Source of the DNA: Saccharospirillum sp.
Lineage (GTDB): Bacteria > Pseudomonadota > Gammaproteobacteria > Pseudomonadales > Natronospirillaceae
Assembly: GCA_018402545.1 (NCBI GenBank)
Contig: JAGYIL010000001.1
Location: forward strand, 2,294,001-2,358,000
Direction of reading: 5' to 3'
Length of the DNA: 64,000 nt
Shown here: piece by piece, positions 1 to 9,055 of the stretch
How positions within the stretch are numbered: position 1 is the stretch's first letter
How the letters are laid out: each line of letters begins with the position of its first letter
Program-made: the position numbers and the translations under genes
Notes under the pieces: generated by a model
What the model saw: only the letters and a program-made list of their open reading frames with translations
Databases searched by the model: none
What the model was told of the DNA's origin: nothing

Positions 1-26
1 TGCAACAAATTTGAACGAGTGGTCCC

Positions 27-377
27 ATGGCCTGGTCCAGCACGCCTATTACCAAACCCCATACCCTGTCCAATCTGGCCGATTTGCTGAGCCAGGGGTT
101 GCTTGGGTCTATGTCCCGGTTCAGCCATTTCCAGATCGTTGAATGGTGCGTGCGGTTTGGTGACGATTTCGATCACCAGCCTGATGATCAGATACCAGCC
201 AGCCCGGAGCTGGCGCTGGATATCGCCGACGATGTTGTGGTTCAGTGGGAGCTGCACCTGGCAACCCAGTACACGCTGGAAGATCTGCAACGCTTTTCGA
301 TGGACGACGTGGTACTGCCCAAACAGTATTTCGAGAGCTGGCTGAACCAATTGCTGGATTTACCAGTGTCGCACTGA
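27..377 (+). CDS. hypothetical protein, 116 aa
   Basis: Small acidic soluble protein that I do not recognise. It starts at an ATG preceded by a weak purine stretch; an upstream stop in the same frame at 12-14 limits extension. It has no signal peptide, membrane segment or cysteine motif. The second half is rich in Asp and Glu with Trp and Leu, as in a small helical adaptor. It ends 19 bases before mnmC on the same strand, so the two may be co-transcribed. No function can be inferred. Confidence 0.6.
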   Translation: MAWSSTPITKPHTLSNLADLLSQGLLGSMSRFSHFQIVEWCVRFGDDFDHQPDDQIPASPELALDIADDVVVQWELHLATQYTLEDLQRFSMDDVVLPKQYFESWLNQLLDLPVSH

Positions 378-396
378 CCGCCGGGGATAACCGACA

Positions 397-2427
397 ATGA
401 ATAACCTCAGCGCTGACCCGGACGCTGGTGCAGACAACACAGAGCAAGCCGCCATGCAACGCCCCGACCTGGTGTTCACAGACGCTGGTTCTCCGCGCTC
501 TGCTTACTTCGACGACTTCTATTTCTCGACCGACAACGGCTACGCCGAGACAGACTACGTCTTTCTGCAAGGCAACAACCTGGCACAGCGTTTTGCCCAA
601 CTGGCTGAGTACAGTCACTTTACCGTCGCTGAAACGGGCTTCGGCACCGGACTGAGCGCCCTCGCTGCCTGGGAACTATTCGAACAAACCGCACCTGCCA
701 GCGCCCGTCTGACCTTTATCAGTACCGAACGCTACCCCTTGTCGAAACACCAGATACAGCAGGCCTTGAAAGCCTGGCCCACGCTGTCGGGACGGGTCGA
801 ACGGCTGGTTATAGAGTACCCGCCCCGCTTGCCGGGTTTTCATATGGTGGAGTTGAACGAACGGGTCGATCTGTTGCTGCTATTTGGCGACGCTCAGGAC
901 ACCCTGAGCGACCTGAATGCCCGAGTAGATGCTTGGTTTCTCGATGGCTTCACGCCCAGCCGCAACCCGGACATGTGGCAGCCGCCGCTCTTTCAATCGA
1001 TGGCCCGTTTAAGCCATGCTGACACGTCTTTTGCGACGTTCACCTCGGCCAGCCAGGTCCGCAACGGTCTTCGGGGTGCCGGTTTCACCGTTTCCCGGCG
1101 GCCCGGGTTCGGCAAGAAGCGTGAAATGCTGCATGGTCGTTTTGCCGGTATTGTGGGGCCGCCCAAGCCGGGCCTGTGGCCGCAAAACGAATGGCATTGG
1201 CCCGCTGCCCCGGCAAACGCCAGCAATCGCACGGCCATTGTAGTCGGTGCCGGGCTGGCCGGTGCCCATACCGCCCGGGAGCTGGCCCGTCGTGGTTGGC
1301 AGGTGACGGTACTGGAACAGGCGGGTGAGGTAGCGGCAGGTGCCTCGGGCAACCAGCAGGGCGCTGTTTATGCCCGGCTGTCTCACGACGACACGCCGGT
1401 AAACCGCTTTTACACCGGGGCCCTGCACCTGGCACAGCGACGCCTGGCGACCTTGCCAGAGACCGTGCCGCACCAGGCATGTGGCTTGCTGCAATTGAAC
1501 CAGGGCAGCAAGGAAGCCCGGCGCTTCAATCACCTGCACCAGCAAAACCCCTTTGCCGGGGAGTTGGCTGATTGCGTCAGCCAATCTCTGGCCAGTGAAC
1601 AGGCGGGCGTAAACCTTCCCTGCGAAGCGCTGTTTTTTCCGGGTGGTGGCTGGGTTCAGCCGCCGGCGCTGGTGCAACACCGGTTGGCTCACCCGCTTAT
1701 TCAGGTGCGCACCCAACACCGCGTCACCGCGTTACACCAGGGTGAAGACGGGCACTGGCAGGTACTGTGCGAGACCGACGGCGGCCAACAAACTCTGGCG
1801 GCCTCACAGGTCATACTGTGCAACGCCTGGAACGCCCTTTCACTGTCGCAGAGCCAGTATTTGCCATTGAAACCCATCGGTGGCCAGGTCACTCGCATTG
1901 AGTCGACCCCGGCCCTTGCGGGACTGAAAGCGGTGATCTGTTCAGACCGCTACCTGGTGCCCGCCTATGACGGAGCGCACAGCCTGGGCGCCAGCTTTCA
2001 CGTTGGTCAAACCGAGCCTGCCCGACATGAGCAGGACGATACCGACAACCTGAACAACGCCCATCAACGACTGCCGGAACTGATCAGCGGCCGTGAGGCA
2101 GTTCGCGATGCTCGCGCCGGCCAACGCTGCGCCTCACCCGATTATTTTCCCCAGGTGGGCCCGCTGGCCGATGCCGACGGCTTTATCAGCCTTTATCAAA
2201 CCGGCCTGACCAAACGTCTGACCCACCGTTTGCCGGCACCGCCCTACTACCCGGGTTTGTGGGTTAACCTGGCTCATGGCTCAAAAGGCTTATGTTCAAT
2301 CCCACTGGCATCACGGGCCCTGGCTGCCTGGATCAGTGGCGAGCCCCTGCCTGTCGCACAGAGCGTGGCTAATCACCTGAACCCGAACCGCTTTATCATT
2401 CGACAACTGATTCGAGGACAACGATGA
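397..2427 (+). CDS. mnmC: bifunctional tRNA mnm5s2U34 biosynthesis protein MnmC
   Basis: Two-domain enzyme of 676 aa that finishes the 5-methylaminomethyl-2-thiouridine modification at wobble U34 of tRNAs. The N-terminal MnmD domain is a SAM methyltransferase with the motif ETGFGTGLSAL near residue 80 and a DGFTPSRNPDMW segment. The C-terminal MnmC1 domain is an FAD-dependent oxidoreductase with the dinucleotide fold VVGAGLAGAHTARELA near residue 280 and a GASGNQQGAVYARL segment, and removes the carboxymethyl group. Length and domain order match the fused gammaproteobacterial enzyme. Its stop overlaps the greB start (ATGA), which implies translational coupling. Confidence 0.96.
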   Translation: MNNLSADPDAGADNTEQAAMQRPDLVFTDAGSPRSAYFDDFYFSTDNGYAETDYVFLQGNNLAQRFAQLAEYSHFTVAETGFGTGLSALAAWELFEQTAPASARLTFISTERYPLSKHQIQQALKAWPTLSGRVERLVIEYPPRLPGFHMVELNERVDLLLLFGDAQDTLSDLNARVDAWFLDGFTPSRNPDMWQPPLFQSMARLSHADTSFATFTSASQVRNGLRGAGFTVSRRPGFGKKREMLHGRFAGIVGPPKPGLWPQNEWHWPAAPANASNRTAIVVGAGLAGAHTARELARRGWQVTVLEQAGEVAAGASGNQQGAVYARLSHDDTPVNRFYTGALHLAQRRLATLPETVPHQACGLLQLNQGSKEARRFNHLHQQNPFAGELADCVSQSLASEQAGVNLPCEALFFPGGGWVQPPALVQHRLAHPLIQVRTQHRVTALHQGEDGHWQVLCETDGGQQTLAASQVILCNAWNALSLSQSQYLPLKPIGGQVTRIESTPALAGLKAVICSDRYLVPAYDGAHSLGASFHVGQTEPARHEQDDTDNLNNAHQRLPELISGREAVRDARAGQRCASPDYFPQVGPLADADGFISLYQTGLTKRLTHRLPAPPYYPGLWVNLAHGSKGLCSIPLASRALAAWISGEPLPVAQSVANHLNPNRFIIRQLIRGQR

Positions 2428-2942
2428 GCCGTTACCGACCACCGCGTCCGCGCAGCAGCCCTTACATTACGCCCGAAGGTGAAGCCAGAATGCGCGCCGA
2501 GCTGCATGAACTGTGGCATGTGGAGCGCCCGCTGGTAACACAGGAGGTGTCTGATGCGGCCAAACAAGGGGATCGATCTGAAAACGCCGAATACATTTAC
2601 GGCAAGAAGCGATTGCGACAGATCGACAGCCGGGTGCGCTTTTTAACCAAGCGACTCGAATCCTTGCAGGTGGTCGCCACGCTGCCCGATGATCAAAGCC
2701 GCATCTTCTTTGGTGCCTGGGTTCGGGTGGTCGATGAAGATGAGTCCCCCCGGGTAATGCGCCTGGTCGGCCCGGATGAGTTCGACCTGGACCCGCGCTA
2801 CATCAGCATCGACTCACCGATGGCACGGGCGCTGCTGAAGAAGACCATCGACGATGAAATCCGGGTGCAAACGCCAGCCGGCGAGAGCGAATACTGGGTA
2901 ACACACGTCAGCTATCAGGCTCCTCCTCAAGGGGAGGCTTAG
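2424..2942 (+). CDS. greB: transcription elongation factor GreB
   Basis: Transcript-cleavage factor of 172 aa that enters the RNA polymerase secondary channel and rescues backtracked complexes. The N-terminal coiled-coil carries the tip motif GDRSENAEYIYGKKRLR, with the Asp and Glu that help hold the catalytic Mg2+, and the C-terminal half is the FKBP-like domain. The YIYGKK variant points to GreB rather than GreA. It overlaps mnmC by 4 bases. Its 3' end overlaps the small convergent gene at 2908-3096 by 35 bases. Confidence 0.95.
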   Translation: MSRYRPPRPRSSPYITPEGEARMRAELHELWHVERPLVTQEVSDAAKQGDRSENAEYIYGKKRLRQIDSRVRFLTKRLESLQVVATLPDDQSRIFFGAWVRVVDEDESPRVMRLVGPDEFDLDPRYISIDSPMARALLKKTIDDEIRVQTPAGESEYWVTHVSYQAPPQGEA

Positions 2943-3096
2943 GCAGGGCTTTGCTGCTGTCGGGCAGTGGCAGGGCTTCTCGCAAGGCGCGCATGCTTCG
3001 GATAATCTCATCAGCGGCCAGGTAGGAATAACCCAGGCTTTTGCGCATTTCCCGCGCCTTCAGCCCGGCTTCAAGCCAGGGGTCGACTTTTTTCAC
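2908..3096 (-). CDS. hypothetical protein, 62 aa
   Basis: Short basic-then-acidic protein beginning at a GTG, with an AGGA about 10 bases upstream on the minus strand. The middle is predicted to be helical (EAGLKAREMRKSLGYSYL) and the C-terminus is a proline-rich acidic tail. It runs convergently into greB, overlapping its last 35 bases. I do not recognise a family. The supporting evidence is start context and protein-like composition, so a spurious call is possible. Confidence 0.5.
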   Translation of the reverse strand: MKKVDPWLEAGLKAREMRKSLGYSYLAADEIIRSMRALREALPLPDSSKALPKPPLEEEPDS

Positions 3097-3261
3097 GGCA
3101 GGTTTCCTGGGAGGTTTGCAGAAAGTTTAGCCAACAATAGTCACGGTTGCGAAGTATTACAGATATCGTCTTCCACCCGGGAAGCTATAAATACAGACCG
3201 CCCTCCCCTCAAGCCTGTCAAGCTGCTAAAATACGCGACCCTTTTCGCGACCGGACCCATA

Positions 3262-4125
3262 ATGAGCCGCCTTTTCGTAGACAATCTGACTGTACTCGAT
3301 TTCAGCTATTTTCACCCAACCCGGGGTGTGGTGGGCGAAAGCTGGATTGTTGACGTCGAGCTGGTGGGCGATCTCAACGACGAAGGCATGGTGTTCGACT
3401 TCGGCCACGTCAAGAAACTGCTTAAGGCCGCGCTTGATTCAGGCATGGATCACACCCTGGTGCTGCCAGCAAAACTGCCCGGGTTGACGCTGCAGGAAAC
3501 CGATAACGGAGAACGCATTCAGGCGGAATTCCGTAACGCCCGGGGCAAACGCCGGTTTTACTATGAATCGCCACGTGAAGCGGTTTATCTGGTGGAAACC
3601 GACGACATCAGCATCGACTCCGTGCGCCCAACACTGGAGGCGCACCTCAATACCTTGGTGCCCGATAACGTCTCCCAGGTCGTGTTGCGCCTGCGCAGCG
3701 AACTGATCGACGGCCCCTTCTATCACTATTCGCACGGCCTGAAAAAACACCAGGGTGACTGTCAGCGCATCTGCCACGGGCACCGGTCGCGCATTGAAAT
3801 TTTCCGCAACGGTCAGCGCGATGTCGAAGTAGAGCGAGACTGGGCGGAACGCTTTCAGGACATCTACCTGATCACCGAAGAGGATATTGTAGACAGCCAG
3901 ACTTCAGATTCAGACCTGATCCATGTCGGTTACGACGCCGAACAAGGGCGGTTTGATGTCTGGCTTCCCGAGGCAAGCACCGAGATCCTCAAAACCGACA
4001 CCACCGTTGAGCTGATCGCCGCGCACCTGGCTAGCAGCCTGGCGGCAGAATACCCGCGAGACCGGTGGCGCGTGCGCGCCTTTGAGGGCGTGATGAAGGG
4101 TGCCATCGCCGAATCCGGCTCATGA
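3262..4125 (+). CDS. 6-carboxytetrahydropterin synthase (QueD)-like protein with two PTPS-type halves
   Basis: Protein of 287 aa, about twice the length of QueD, which converts dihydroneopterin triphosphate to 6-carboxytetrahydropterin in queuosine synthesis. The first half has the PTPS motifs GMVFDFGHVKK and DHTLVLP, but GESW stands where the zinc-binding His-x-His normally lies. The second half has a complete-looking active-site pattern, HGLKKHQGDCQRICHGHR, with a Cys between His ligands. I read it as a tandem PTPS duplication with a degenerate first domain. It is monocistronic with a TAAAAT-like -10 about 30 bases upstream. Its exact reaction is not established by sequence. Confidence 0.85.
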   Translation: MSRLFVDNLTVLDFSYFHPTRGVVGESWIVDVELVGDLNDEGMVFDFGHVKKLLKAALDSGMDHTLVLPAKLPGLTLQETDNGERIQAEFRNARGKRRFYYESPREAVYLVETDDISIDSVRPTLEAHLNTLVPDNVSQVVLRLRSELIDGPFYHYSHGLKKHQGDCQRICHGHRSRIEIFRNGQRDVEVERDWAERFQDIYLITEEDIVDSQTSDSDLIHVGYDAEQGRFDVWLPEASTEILKTDTTVELIAAHLASSLAAEYPRDRWRVRAFEGVMKGAIAESGS

Positions 4126-4201
4126 CCCTATGTCGCGGCGGTGTTACACTGCCGCCACAGCTAACCATTCAATTTCACTCAAGAGAGCTTCGGAACCGCA
4201 G

Positions 4202-5587
4202 ATGACGCTGACTGTTTACAACACCCTGTCCGGCAAGAAAGAACCCTTTGTACCGCTCGACCCGAACAGAGTGACGTTTTACGCCTGCGGCCCTACTGTC
4301 TACAACTACATTCACGTCGGCAATGGCCGTTCGGCCGTGGTGTTCGACTTGCTGTACCGGGTTCTGAAAACCCAATTTTCGAATGTCATTTTCGCCCGTA
4401 ACCTGACGGACATTGACGACAAGATCAACGCCAGCGCCAAAGCCGAAGGCGTCGATATCAAAGCCTTTGCCGACACATACGCGACAGCCTATCAGGAAGA
4501 CATGGCAGCACTGGGTAATCTGGAACCCACGCTGCAACCCCGAGCGACCGAACACATCCCGCAGATCATCGACATCATTGAGCGGCTAATCGACCGCGGC
4601 CATGCCTACGCCGCCGAAGGCCATGTTCTGTTCGCCGTCGATTCCATGAAAGACTACGGCCAACTGTCGCGTCGTAACATTGACGATATGCTGGCAGGCG
4701 CCCGGGTCGACGTCGCCACTTACAAGCGCCACCCAATGGATTTCGTACTGTGGAAGCCCTCCAGTGACGACTTGCCCGGCTGGGACAGCCCCTGGGGTCG
4801 AGGTCGCCCCGGCTGGCACATTGAGTGCACCGCCATGATCATGGCGCATCTCGGCGATACCATCGATATTCACGGCGGTGGCAGTGACCTGATCTTTCCG
4901 CACCACGAGAATGAAATGGCCCAGGGCCTGTGCTGCGTGCCGGACAGCCAGGGCTATGCCCGTTATTGGGTACACAATGCCATGCTCGACGTGGAAGGCG
5001 AGAAAATGTCCAAGTCATTGGGCAATTTCACGGTGTTGCGGGACGTACTGAACGAACAACCGGGTGAAGTGGTTCGGCTGACGCTGTTATCGGCGCATTA
5101 CCGCTCAAACCTGAACTGGTCGGAACAGTTGTTGAGCCAGAGCCGTCAGACACTGGACCGGCTCTACACGGTGTTGCGCGACAGTCAGGATATTGAGGCG
5201 GTTGAGCCAGAGAATCTATCGTCCCTGGAAGCGGTTCAAGCCCTGCTGGACGACCTGAACACTCCCAGAGCCATAGCCGCGCTTTATGAACTGACCGGTC
5301 AGTTCTTCAAGACAACCGACAACACCGAACGTGCCAGGCTGAAAGGCGAGTTGATTGCCATTACCGGTATTATGGGCATCGCCCAACAAGACCCAATGAC
5401 CTGGTTCCATGGCCAGCAACAAGACGGCATGCAACCCGCAGACATTGAAGATCTGATTCAGCAACGGCAGGACGCCAAAAAGGCCAAAGACTTCGCCCGG
5501 GCCGATGCCATCAGAAATGAACTGAAGCAGGCAGGTATTCTCATTCAGGACACCCGCGAAGGCACACAATGGTCTCGCGAAGCCTGA
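4202..5587 (+). CDS. cysS: cysteinyl-tRNA synthetase
   Basis: Class I synthetase of 461 aa that charges tRNA-Cys. The zinc-binding [13 protein letters not shown] segment includes the HIGH-type HVGN, followed by GWHIECTAM with further zinc ligands and the KMSKS motif as [10 protein letters not shown] near residue 265. The C-terminal DALR anticodon-binding domain ends with the usual [15 protein letters not shown] helix. The ATG at 4202 is chosen because the protein then begins MTLTVYNTL and matches the family length; an upstream in-frame ATG at 4100 would overlap the previous gene. A hairpin GGCGG...CCGCC lies just upstream at about 4137-4156. Confidence 0.97.
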   Translation: MTLTVYNTLSGKKEPFVPLDPNRVTFYACGPTVYNYIHVGNGRSAVVFDLLYRVLKTQFSNVIFARNLTDIDDKINASAKAEGVDIKAFADTYATAYQEDMAALGNLEPTLQPRATEHIPQIIDIIERLIDRGHAYAAEGHVLFAVDSMKDYGQLSRRNIDDMLAGARVDVATYKRHPMDFVLWKPSSDDLPGWDSPWGRGRPGWHIECTAMIMAHLGDTIDIHGGGSDLIFPHHENEMAQGLCCVPDSQGYARYWVHNAMLDVEGEKMSKSLGNFTVLRDVLNEQPGEVVRLTLLSAHYRSNLNWSEQLLSQSRQTLDRLYTVLRDSQDIEAVEPENLSSLEAVQALLDDLNTPRAIAALYELTGQFFKTTDNTERARLKGELIAITGIMGIAQQDPMTWFHGQQQDGMQPADIEDLIQQRQDAKKAKDFARADAIRNELKQAGILIQDTREGTQWSREA

Positions 5588-5606
5588 ACTGGGCGGAGCC
5601 TGCATC

Positions 5607-5927
5607 GTGCTGAAATGGCCGCTGATCGCCCTGGTAAAATTCTACCGGCTGGCCATCAGCCCCCTGCTCGGGCCACGTTGCCGGTATTACCCGACTTGCT
5701 CGGAATATGCCCTGATCGCTTTGCAACACCACGGTGCGTTCAAAGGCAGTTGGCTGGCGATCAAACGCATTGCCCGCTGCCACCCGGGGTGCGAAGGCGG
5801 CATTGACCCGGTACCGGGCGTACCATTACCAGACTATGATGAGCCGCCAGCGGATGACACCCGTCCGCAAGACACCAAACAGACAACGGACTGCAGCCAC
5901 GAGGGCCACCGCAATGATGATCGATAA
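5607..5927 (+). CDS. yidD: membrane protein insertion efficiency factor YidD
   Basis: Protein of 106 aa beginning at GTG. It has the YidD signature: an amphipathic N-terminal helix ([19 protein letters not shown]), the Cys-containing [14 protein letters not shown], and [17 protein letters not shown]. YidD assists YidC-dependent insertion at the inner membrane. The acidic hydrophilic tail after PVPGV is longer than in short homologues. It is usually found between rnpA and yidC near the origin; here it sits 19 bases after cysS and overlaps the following Trm112-family gene by 14 bases. Confidence 0.93.
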   Translation: MLKWPLIALVKFYRLAISPLLGPRCRYYPTCSEYALIALQHHGAFKGSWLAIKRIARCHPGCEGGIDPVPGVPLPDYDEPPADDTRPQDTKQTTDCSHEGHRNDDR

Positions 5928-6129
5928 ACAAATGCTGAATATTCTGGTCTGCCCGGTCACCAAAGCACCGCTGCAAATAGACCGGGAAAAGGAAGAGCTG
6001 ATTTCAACCGCCGCCAAACTCGCCTACCCCATCCGCGACGGCATTCCCGTCATGCTGGAAGACGAAGCCCGGGCGTTGAATCAGGAAGAATACGAACACT
6101 GGTTGTCTAAGAAAAGCTCTTTGGTTTGA
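5914..6129 (+). CDS. Trm112/YcaR-family small protein
   Basis: Protein of 71 aa (70 if the second ATG at 5917 is used). It has the Trm112-fold pattern: [11 protein letters not shown] at the N-terminus, [21 protein letters not shown] in the middle and an acidic tail. Only the first Cys of the eukaryotic zinc pair remains, as in many bacterial members. Bacterial homologues are short partners of methyltransferases or of unassigned function. It overlaps the 3' end of yidD and closes the operon, with a terminator about 85 bases downstream. Confidence 0.9.
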   Translation: MMIDKQMLNILVCPVTKAPLQIDREKEELISTAAKLAYPIRDGIPVMLEDEARALNQEEYEHWLSKKSSLV

Positions 6130-6137
6130 CAAGAGTG

Positions 6138-6201
6138 CCCTCTCCCGTGGGACGGGAGAGGGAGCTACTGAAAGTCCTCTCTCCACCTCTGGAGGAGAGA
6201 G
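6138..6201. repeat. pair of CT/GA-rich hairpins
   Basis: Two adjacent inverted repeats. CCCTCTCCCGT at 6138-6148 pairs with ACGGGAGAGGG at 6152-6162 (11 bp, 3-base loop). CTCTCTCC at 6177-6184 pairs with GGAGAGAG at 6194-6201. They lie between the Trm112-family stop and the fleR stop (convergent genes). They resemble the dispersed CT-rich intergenic palindromes common in proteobacteria and may stabilise 3' ends. Confidence 0.75.
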
Positions 6202-6214
6202 CTAGAGAGAGGGG

Positions 6215-6238
6215 GAACGGCACAGCCGTTCGTTTTTC
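6215..6238 (+). terminator. Rho-independent terminator after the cysS-yidD-Trm112 operon
   Basis: GAACGGC at 6215-6221, loop ACA, GCCGTTC at 6225-6231, followed on the plus strand by GTTTTTC. Read on the plus strand this is a compact stem with a U-tract. On the minus strand the T-rich side is lost, so it serves mainly the plus-strand operon. Confidence 0.7.
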
Positions 6239-6246
6239 AAACCACC

Positions 6247-7668
6247 TCACCGAATACCGGCAATCGCCCCATCCACATCCATGCCAATCTCCCGCATTCT
6301 GGCCAGCTTGTAACGCAAGGTCCTGGCTGAAATACCCAGCTTGTCCGCCGCCCGGTTTTTACGTCCCTGAGTGACCCGTAACGCATCCAGAATAATCTCG
6401 AACTCACGATGTTTCAGGTCAACTTGCATGGACTCATGCACGGCCGCCTCCGGTTCATCAGACTTGCTGTCGTGCTCGGCGATGCTGTTCGACATAGCCT
6501 CTGACTGATGCGCCATGGCCTGCTGCCGGGCCGGCTCAAAGTCGATCAGATGTTCGCCTTCCAGCCCCAGATCCTGAGCGGTCACCCATTGGCCAGACTG
6601 TAAAATCAGCGCTCGTTGCAAGGCGTTGTCGAGCTCACGAATATTGCCGGGCCAGTCGTAAGTCAGTATTCGGGCACGAGCAGAATCGTCGAGCATGACG
6701 CGTGGTTTGTGCATTTTTTTAGCGTGCTTGGCGAGCAGGTGGTTCGCCAGCGGTATCAGGTCGCCCCGGCGTGCTCGCAATGGCTGCCACTGCAGCGGGA
6801 AAACGTTTAGCCGGTAGTACAGATCTTCGCGGAACCGACCGGCCTGTACTTCCCGCATCAGATCGCGGTTGGTGGTCGCCAGTACCCGGACATCGAGTTC
6901 AACCACCTTGCGACCACCGATGCGTTCGACTTCGCGCTCCTGCAACACGCGCAACAGTTTCGCCTGCAAGCCCATGTCCATTTCGGAAATTTCATCCAGC
7001 AACAGTGTGCCACCGTTAGCCTGTTCAAACTTGCCGGGCTGGCTGGCAATGGCACCGGTAAAGGCGCCTTTTTCGTGGCCAAACAACGTCGCTTCCAGCA
7101 TGTTTTCCGGAATGGCGGCGCAGTTGATCGCAACAAAAGGTTGCTTGGCCCGGGGCGAGTGCTGGTGAATGTATCGTGCCAGCACTTCCTTGCCCGTCCC
7201 GCTTTCGCCACTGATCAGGGTGGTACTGTCCGTAACGGCCACCTTGCGGGCCAGCATCAACACCTGCTGGCTTGAGGTTTCATTGGCAATGGGCTCATCG
7301 ATGGCCGTATTGGGCTGACTGCCATGGCGCTCCAGCAGCTCGATCAGTTGCTCGGGCTGGAAGGGTTTGACCAGGTAGTCAACAGCACCCGCATGCAAGG
7401 CAGACACCGCTTTTTCGACCGTGGCGTAGGCGGTTACCAGCAGGAACGGAATCTGGGGCTGGTGTTGGCGCACATAGGCCAGCAGTTCATGACCATCCAT
7501 GCCCGGCATATTCACATCGCTGACGATGAAGTCGACCTGGTTTTCATTCAGTCGTACGATGGCCGCTTCACCACAATCGGCTTCAATGACCTCGTAGTCA
7601 GATAACTTCAGCGTATCGCTGACCGCCTCTCTCAGGCTGGCATCGTCTTCAACAATGAGTACTCGCAT
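6247..7668 (-). CDS. fleR: sigma-54-dependent flagellar response regulator FleR/FlrC
   Basis: NtrC-family activator of 473 aa. The N-terminal receiver has acidic VEDD and the phospho-acceptor in VSDVNMPGMDG near residue 54. The central AAA+ domain has Walker A GESGTGKE, the sigma-54 contact loop GAFTGA and the arginine-finger region. The C-terminal Fis-type helix-turn-helix is RAADKLGISARTLRYKLARM. Phosphorylated by FleS, it activates class III flagellar genes (hook and basal body). A GGAG lies 6 bases before the ATG. It follows fleS by 54 bases, in the order fleQ-fleS-fleR. Confidence 0.95.
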   Translation of the reverse strand: MRVLIVEDDASLREAVSDTLKLSDYEVIEADCGEAAIVRLNENQVDFIVSDVNMPGMDGHELLAYVRQHQPQIPFLLVTAYATVEKAVSALHAGAVDYLVKPFQPEQLIELLERHGSQPNTAIDEPIANETSSQQVLMLARKVAVTDSTTLISGESGTGKEVLARYIHQHSPRAKQPFVAINCAAIPENMLEATLFGHEKGAFTGAIASQPGKFEQANGGTLLLDEISEMDMGLQAKLLRVLQEREVERIGGRKVVELDVRVLATTNRDLMREVQAGRFREDLYYRLNVFPLQWQPLRARRGDLIPLANHLLAKHAKKMHKPRVMLDDSARARILTYDWPGNIRELDNALQRALILQSGQWVTAQDLGLEGEHLIDFEPARQQAMAHQSEAMSNSIAEHDSKSDEPEAAVHESMQVDLKHREFEIILDALRVTQGRKNRAADKLGISARTLRYKLARMREIGMDVDGAIAGIR

Positions 7669-7722
7669 GCATTTCTCCTCATATCTGACGGCGATTTGCC
7701 GCGCGCCAGGTCACGCTGGCGA

Positions 7723-8925
7723 TTAGCCTTTAACCGGAAAAGACAGGGCAACCTGAGTGCCCTCCCCCGGCCGACTGTTTATATGAAACTCACCCTGGTG
7801 CGCCCGGGTGACGGCCATAACCACCGGCAAACCCAGCCCGGTACCATGGCTTTTGGTGGTGAAAAACGGTTCGGTGACCTGATTGAGGGTCGCCTCGTCC
7901 ATGCCCGGCCCGTTGTCCGAAATGGTCAGCAACAGCCGGCCGGCTTCTTCGCGGGCAATGATGGAAATTCTGGGGTTGGACCGTATTGCTTCGAAGGCGT
8001 TGGTAACCAGGTTACTCAGGGCACTGACCAGCGCATCTTTCTGGCACTGCAACTCGGCGCCGTTACTGAGGTCTCGCCACTCCAGAGCGTCCGGGTGCTG
8101 CTGAATCAGCACGGATAAGTTGTCCTGCATGGCCGAATACAGATCGGCGACGGTGACTCTGTGAATCAGCTTGCACTCGCCCTTCACAAACACCAGCATG
8201 TCTTGCACCTGCTGTTCGAGATGGTGTAACCGGCCCAGCAATTTATCGACAAACTGCTCGCGCACCGGCTGGCTAACCCGGGGGTTCTTCAGGTTGGAGG
8301 CATACAACATGGCGGCTGACAGGGGCGTGCGGATCTGGTGCGCCAGAGAGGCGACCATACGCCCCATGGCCGATAGCCGTTCGTGACGCGACAGCTGCGC
8401 CTGCAGGGCGCGGGTTTCCGTCTGGTCGGTGAGCAGTATCAGTTGGCCTGCGTTATCGAGCGCACAGGTTTCAATGCTGACCAGGCGTCCGTCGACCAGT
8501 GAAATCTCATGGCCGTCGTCCTGGCGGGGCTTAAAAGCATTTCGGATGATGCGAACCCAGGGCTCGCCGATCAATCGGGGGTTGGCGTCGGTGCGCAGAA
8601 GCGCCTCGGCAGCCGGGTTAATCCGGCCAATTCGGCCGGTATTATCGATAACGATCACCCCGGCCGGCAGCAGGTTCAGCAAACTTTCCAGCTGATCGGC
8701 GAGGCGCTCTTTCTCCGACAACTCCTGCATGCGTTGTTCACTGACCGTCGCCAGCTCACCGCTGAGCTCTACCACACGGCTTTCAAGCATCTGGTAGCTT
8801 TCGGTCAGTTGCTCGGAAACCTGGTTAAAGGTCGCAAACGCCTGTTTCAAATCAGCAAGCGATTGCTCGGACATTTCGGCCGAGCCTTGCTGCTGATTCA
8901 GGTTGTCAAATTGTGGCACACCCAT
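7723..8925 (-). CDS. fleS: flagellar sensor histidine kinase FleS/FlrB
   Basis: Cytoplasmic kinase of 400 aa without transmembrane segments. An N-terminal coiled coil (about 20-85) leads to a PAS domain beginning LLNLLPAGVIVIDNTGRIGR. The HisKA box has the phospho-His in LAHQIRTPLSAAM near residue 195, and the HATPase has N, G1 (DNGPGMDE) and G2 (GTGLGLPVV) boxes. It phosphorylates FleR. The ATG at 8925 has GGGAG 5-6 bases upstream. An RpoN promoter lies 43 bases upstream, which places fleSR under FleQ control as in Pseudomonas. Confidence 0.95.
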   Translation of the reverse strand: MGVPQFDNLNQQQGSAEMSEQSLADLKQAFATFNQVSEQLTESYQMLESRVVELSGELATVSEQRMQELSEKERLADQLESLLNLLPAGVIVIDNTGRIGRINPAAEALLRTDANPRLIGEPWVRIIRNAFKPRQDDGHEISLVDGRLVSIETCALDNAGQLILLTDQTETRALQAQLSRHERLSAMGRMVASLAHQIRTPLSAAMLYASNLKNPRVSQPVREQFVDKLLGRLHHLEQQVQDMLVFVKGECKLIHRVTVADLYSAMQDNLSVLIQQHPDALEWRDLSNGAELQCQKDALVSALSNLVTNAFEAIRSNPRISIIAREEAGRLLLTISDNGPGMDEATLNQVTEPFFTTKSHGTGLGLPVVMAVTRAHQGEFHINSRPGEGTQVALSFPVKG

Positions 8926-8967
8926 GCCTTCTCCCAGTGACCATTTATTGGCGCTTTACAGGGGTTT

Positions 8968-8983
8968 AGCAAGAGGGGTGCCA
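8968..8983 (-). promoter_or_regulatory. RpoN (sigma-54) promoter of fleS
   Basis: The minus strand reads TGGCACCCCTCTTGCT, a perfect TGGCAC-N5-TTGCW -24/-12 element, 43 bases before the fleS start. FleQ-dependent RpoN transcription of fleSR is established in Pseudomonas; here the promoter is seen directly and the activator is inferred. Confidence 0.9.
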
Positions 8984-8987
8984 ATTT

Positions 8988-9055
8988 GAGCTGCGAGCTA
9001 CGAGCTGTTAGCTGTTAGCTCGCAGCTCTAAGCTCTAAGCTCGAAGCTCAAAACT
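8988..9055. repeat. AGCT-rich repeat tract after fleQ
   Basis: About 68 bases made of variants of GAGCT(G/A)(C/T)GAGCTA, beginning at the fleQ stop codon and ending 4 bases from the fleS RpoN promoter. GAGCTGCGAGCTA at 8988-9000 is exactly complementary to TAGCTCGCAGCTC at 9016-9028, giving a 13-bp stem with a 15-base loop. It shares 13-mer and 10-mer words with tracts at 31203 and 27577. Confidence 0.85.

Noticed and set aside
8988-9055. AGCT tract as a CRISPR array
   Set aside because: Units are short, overlapping and variable with no spacers of constant length; no cas genes are present.
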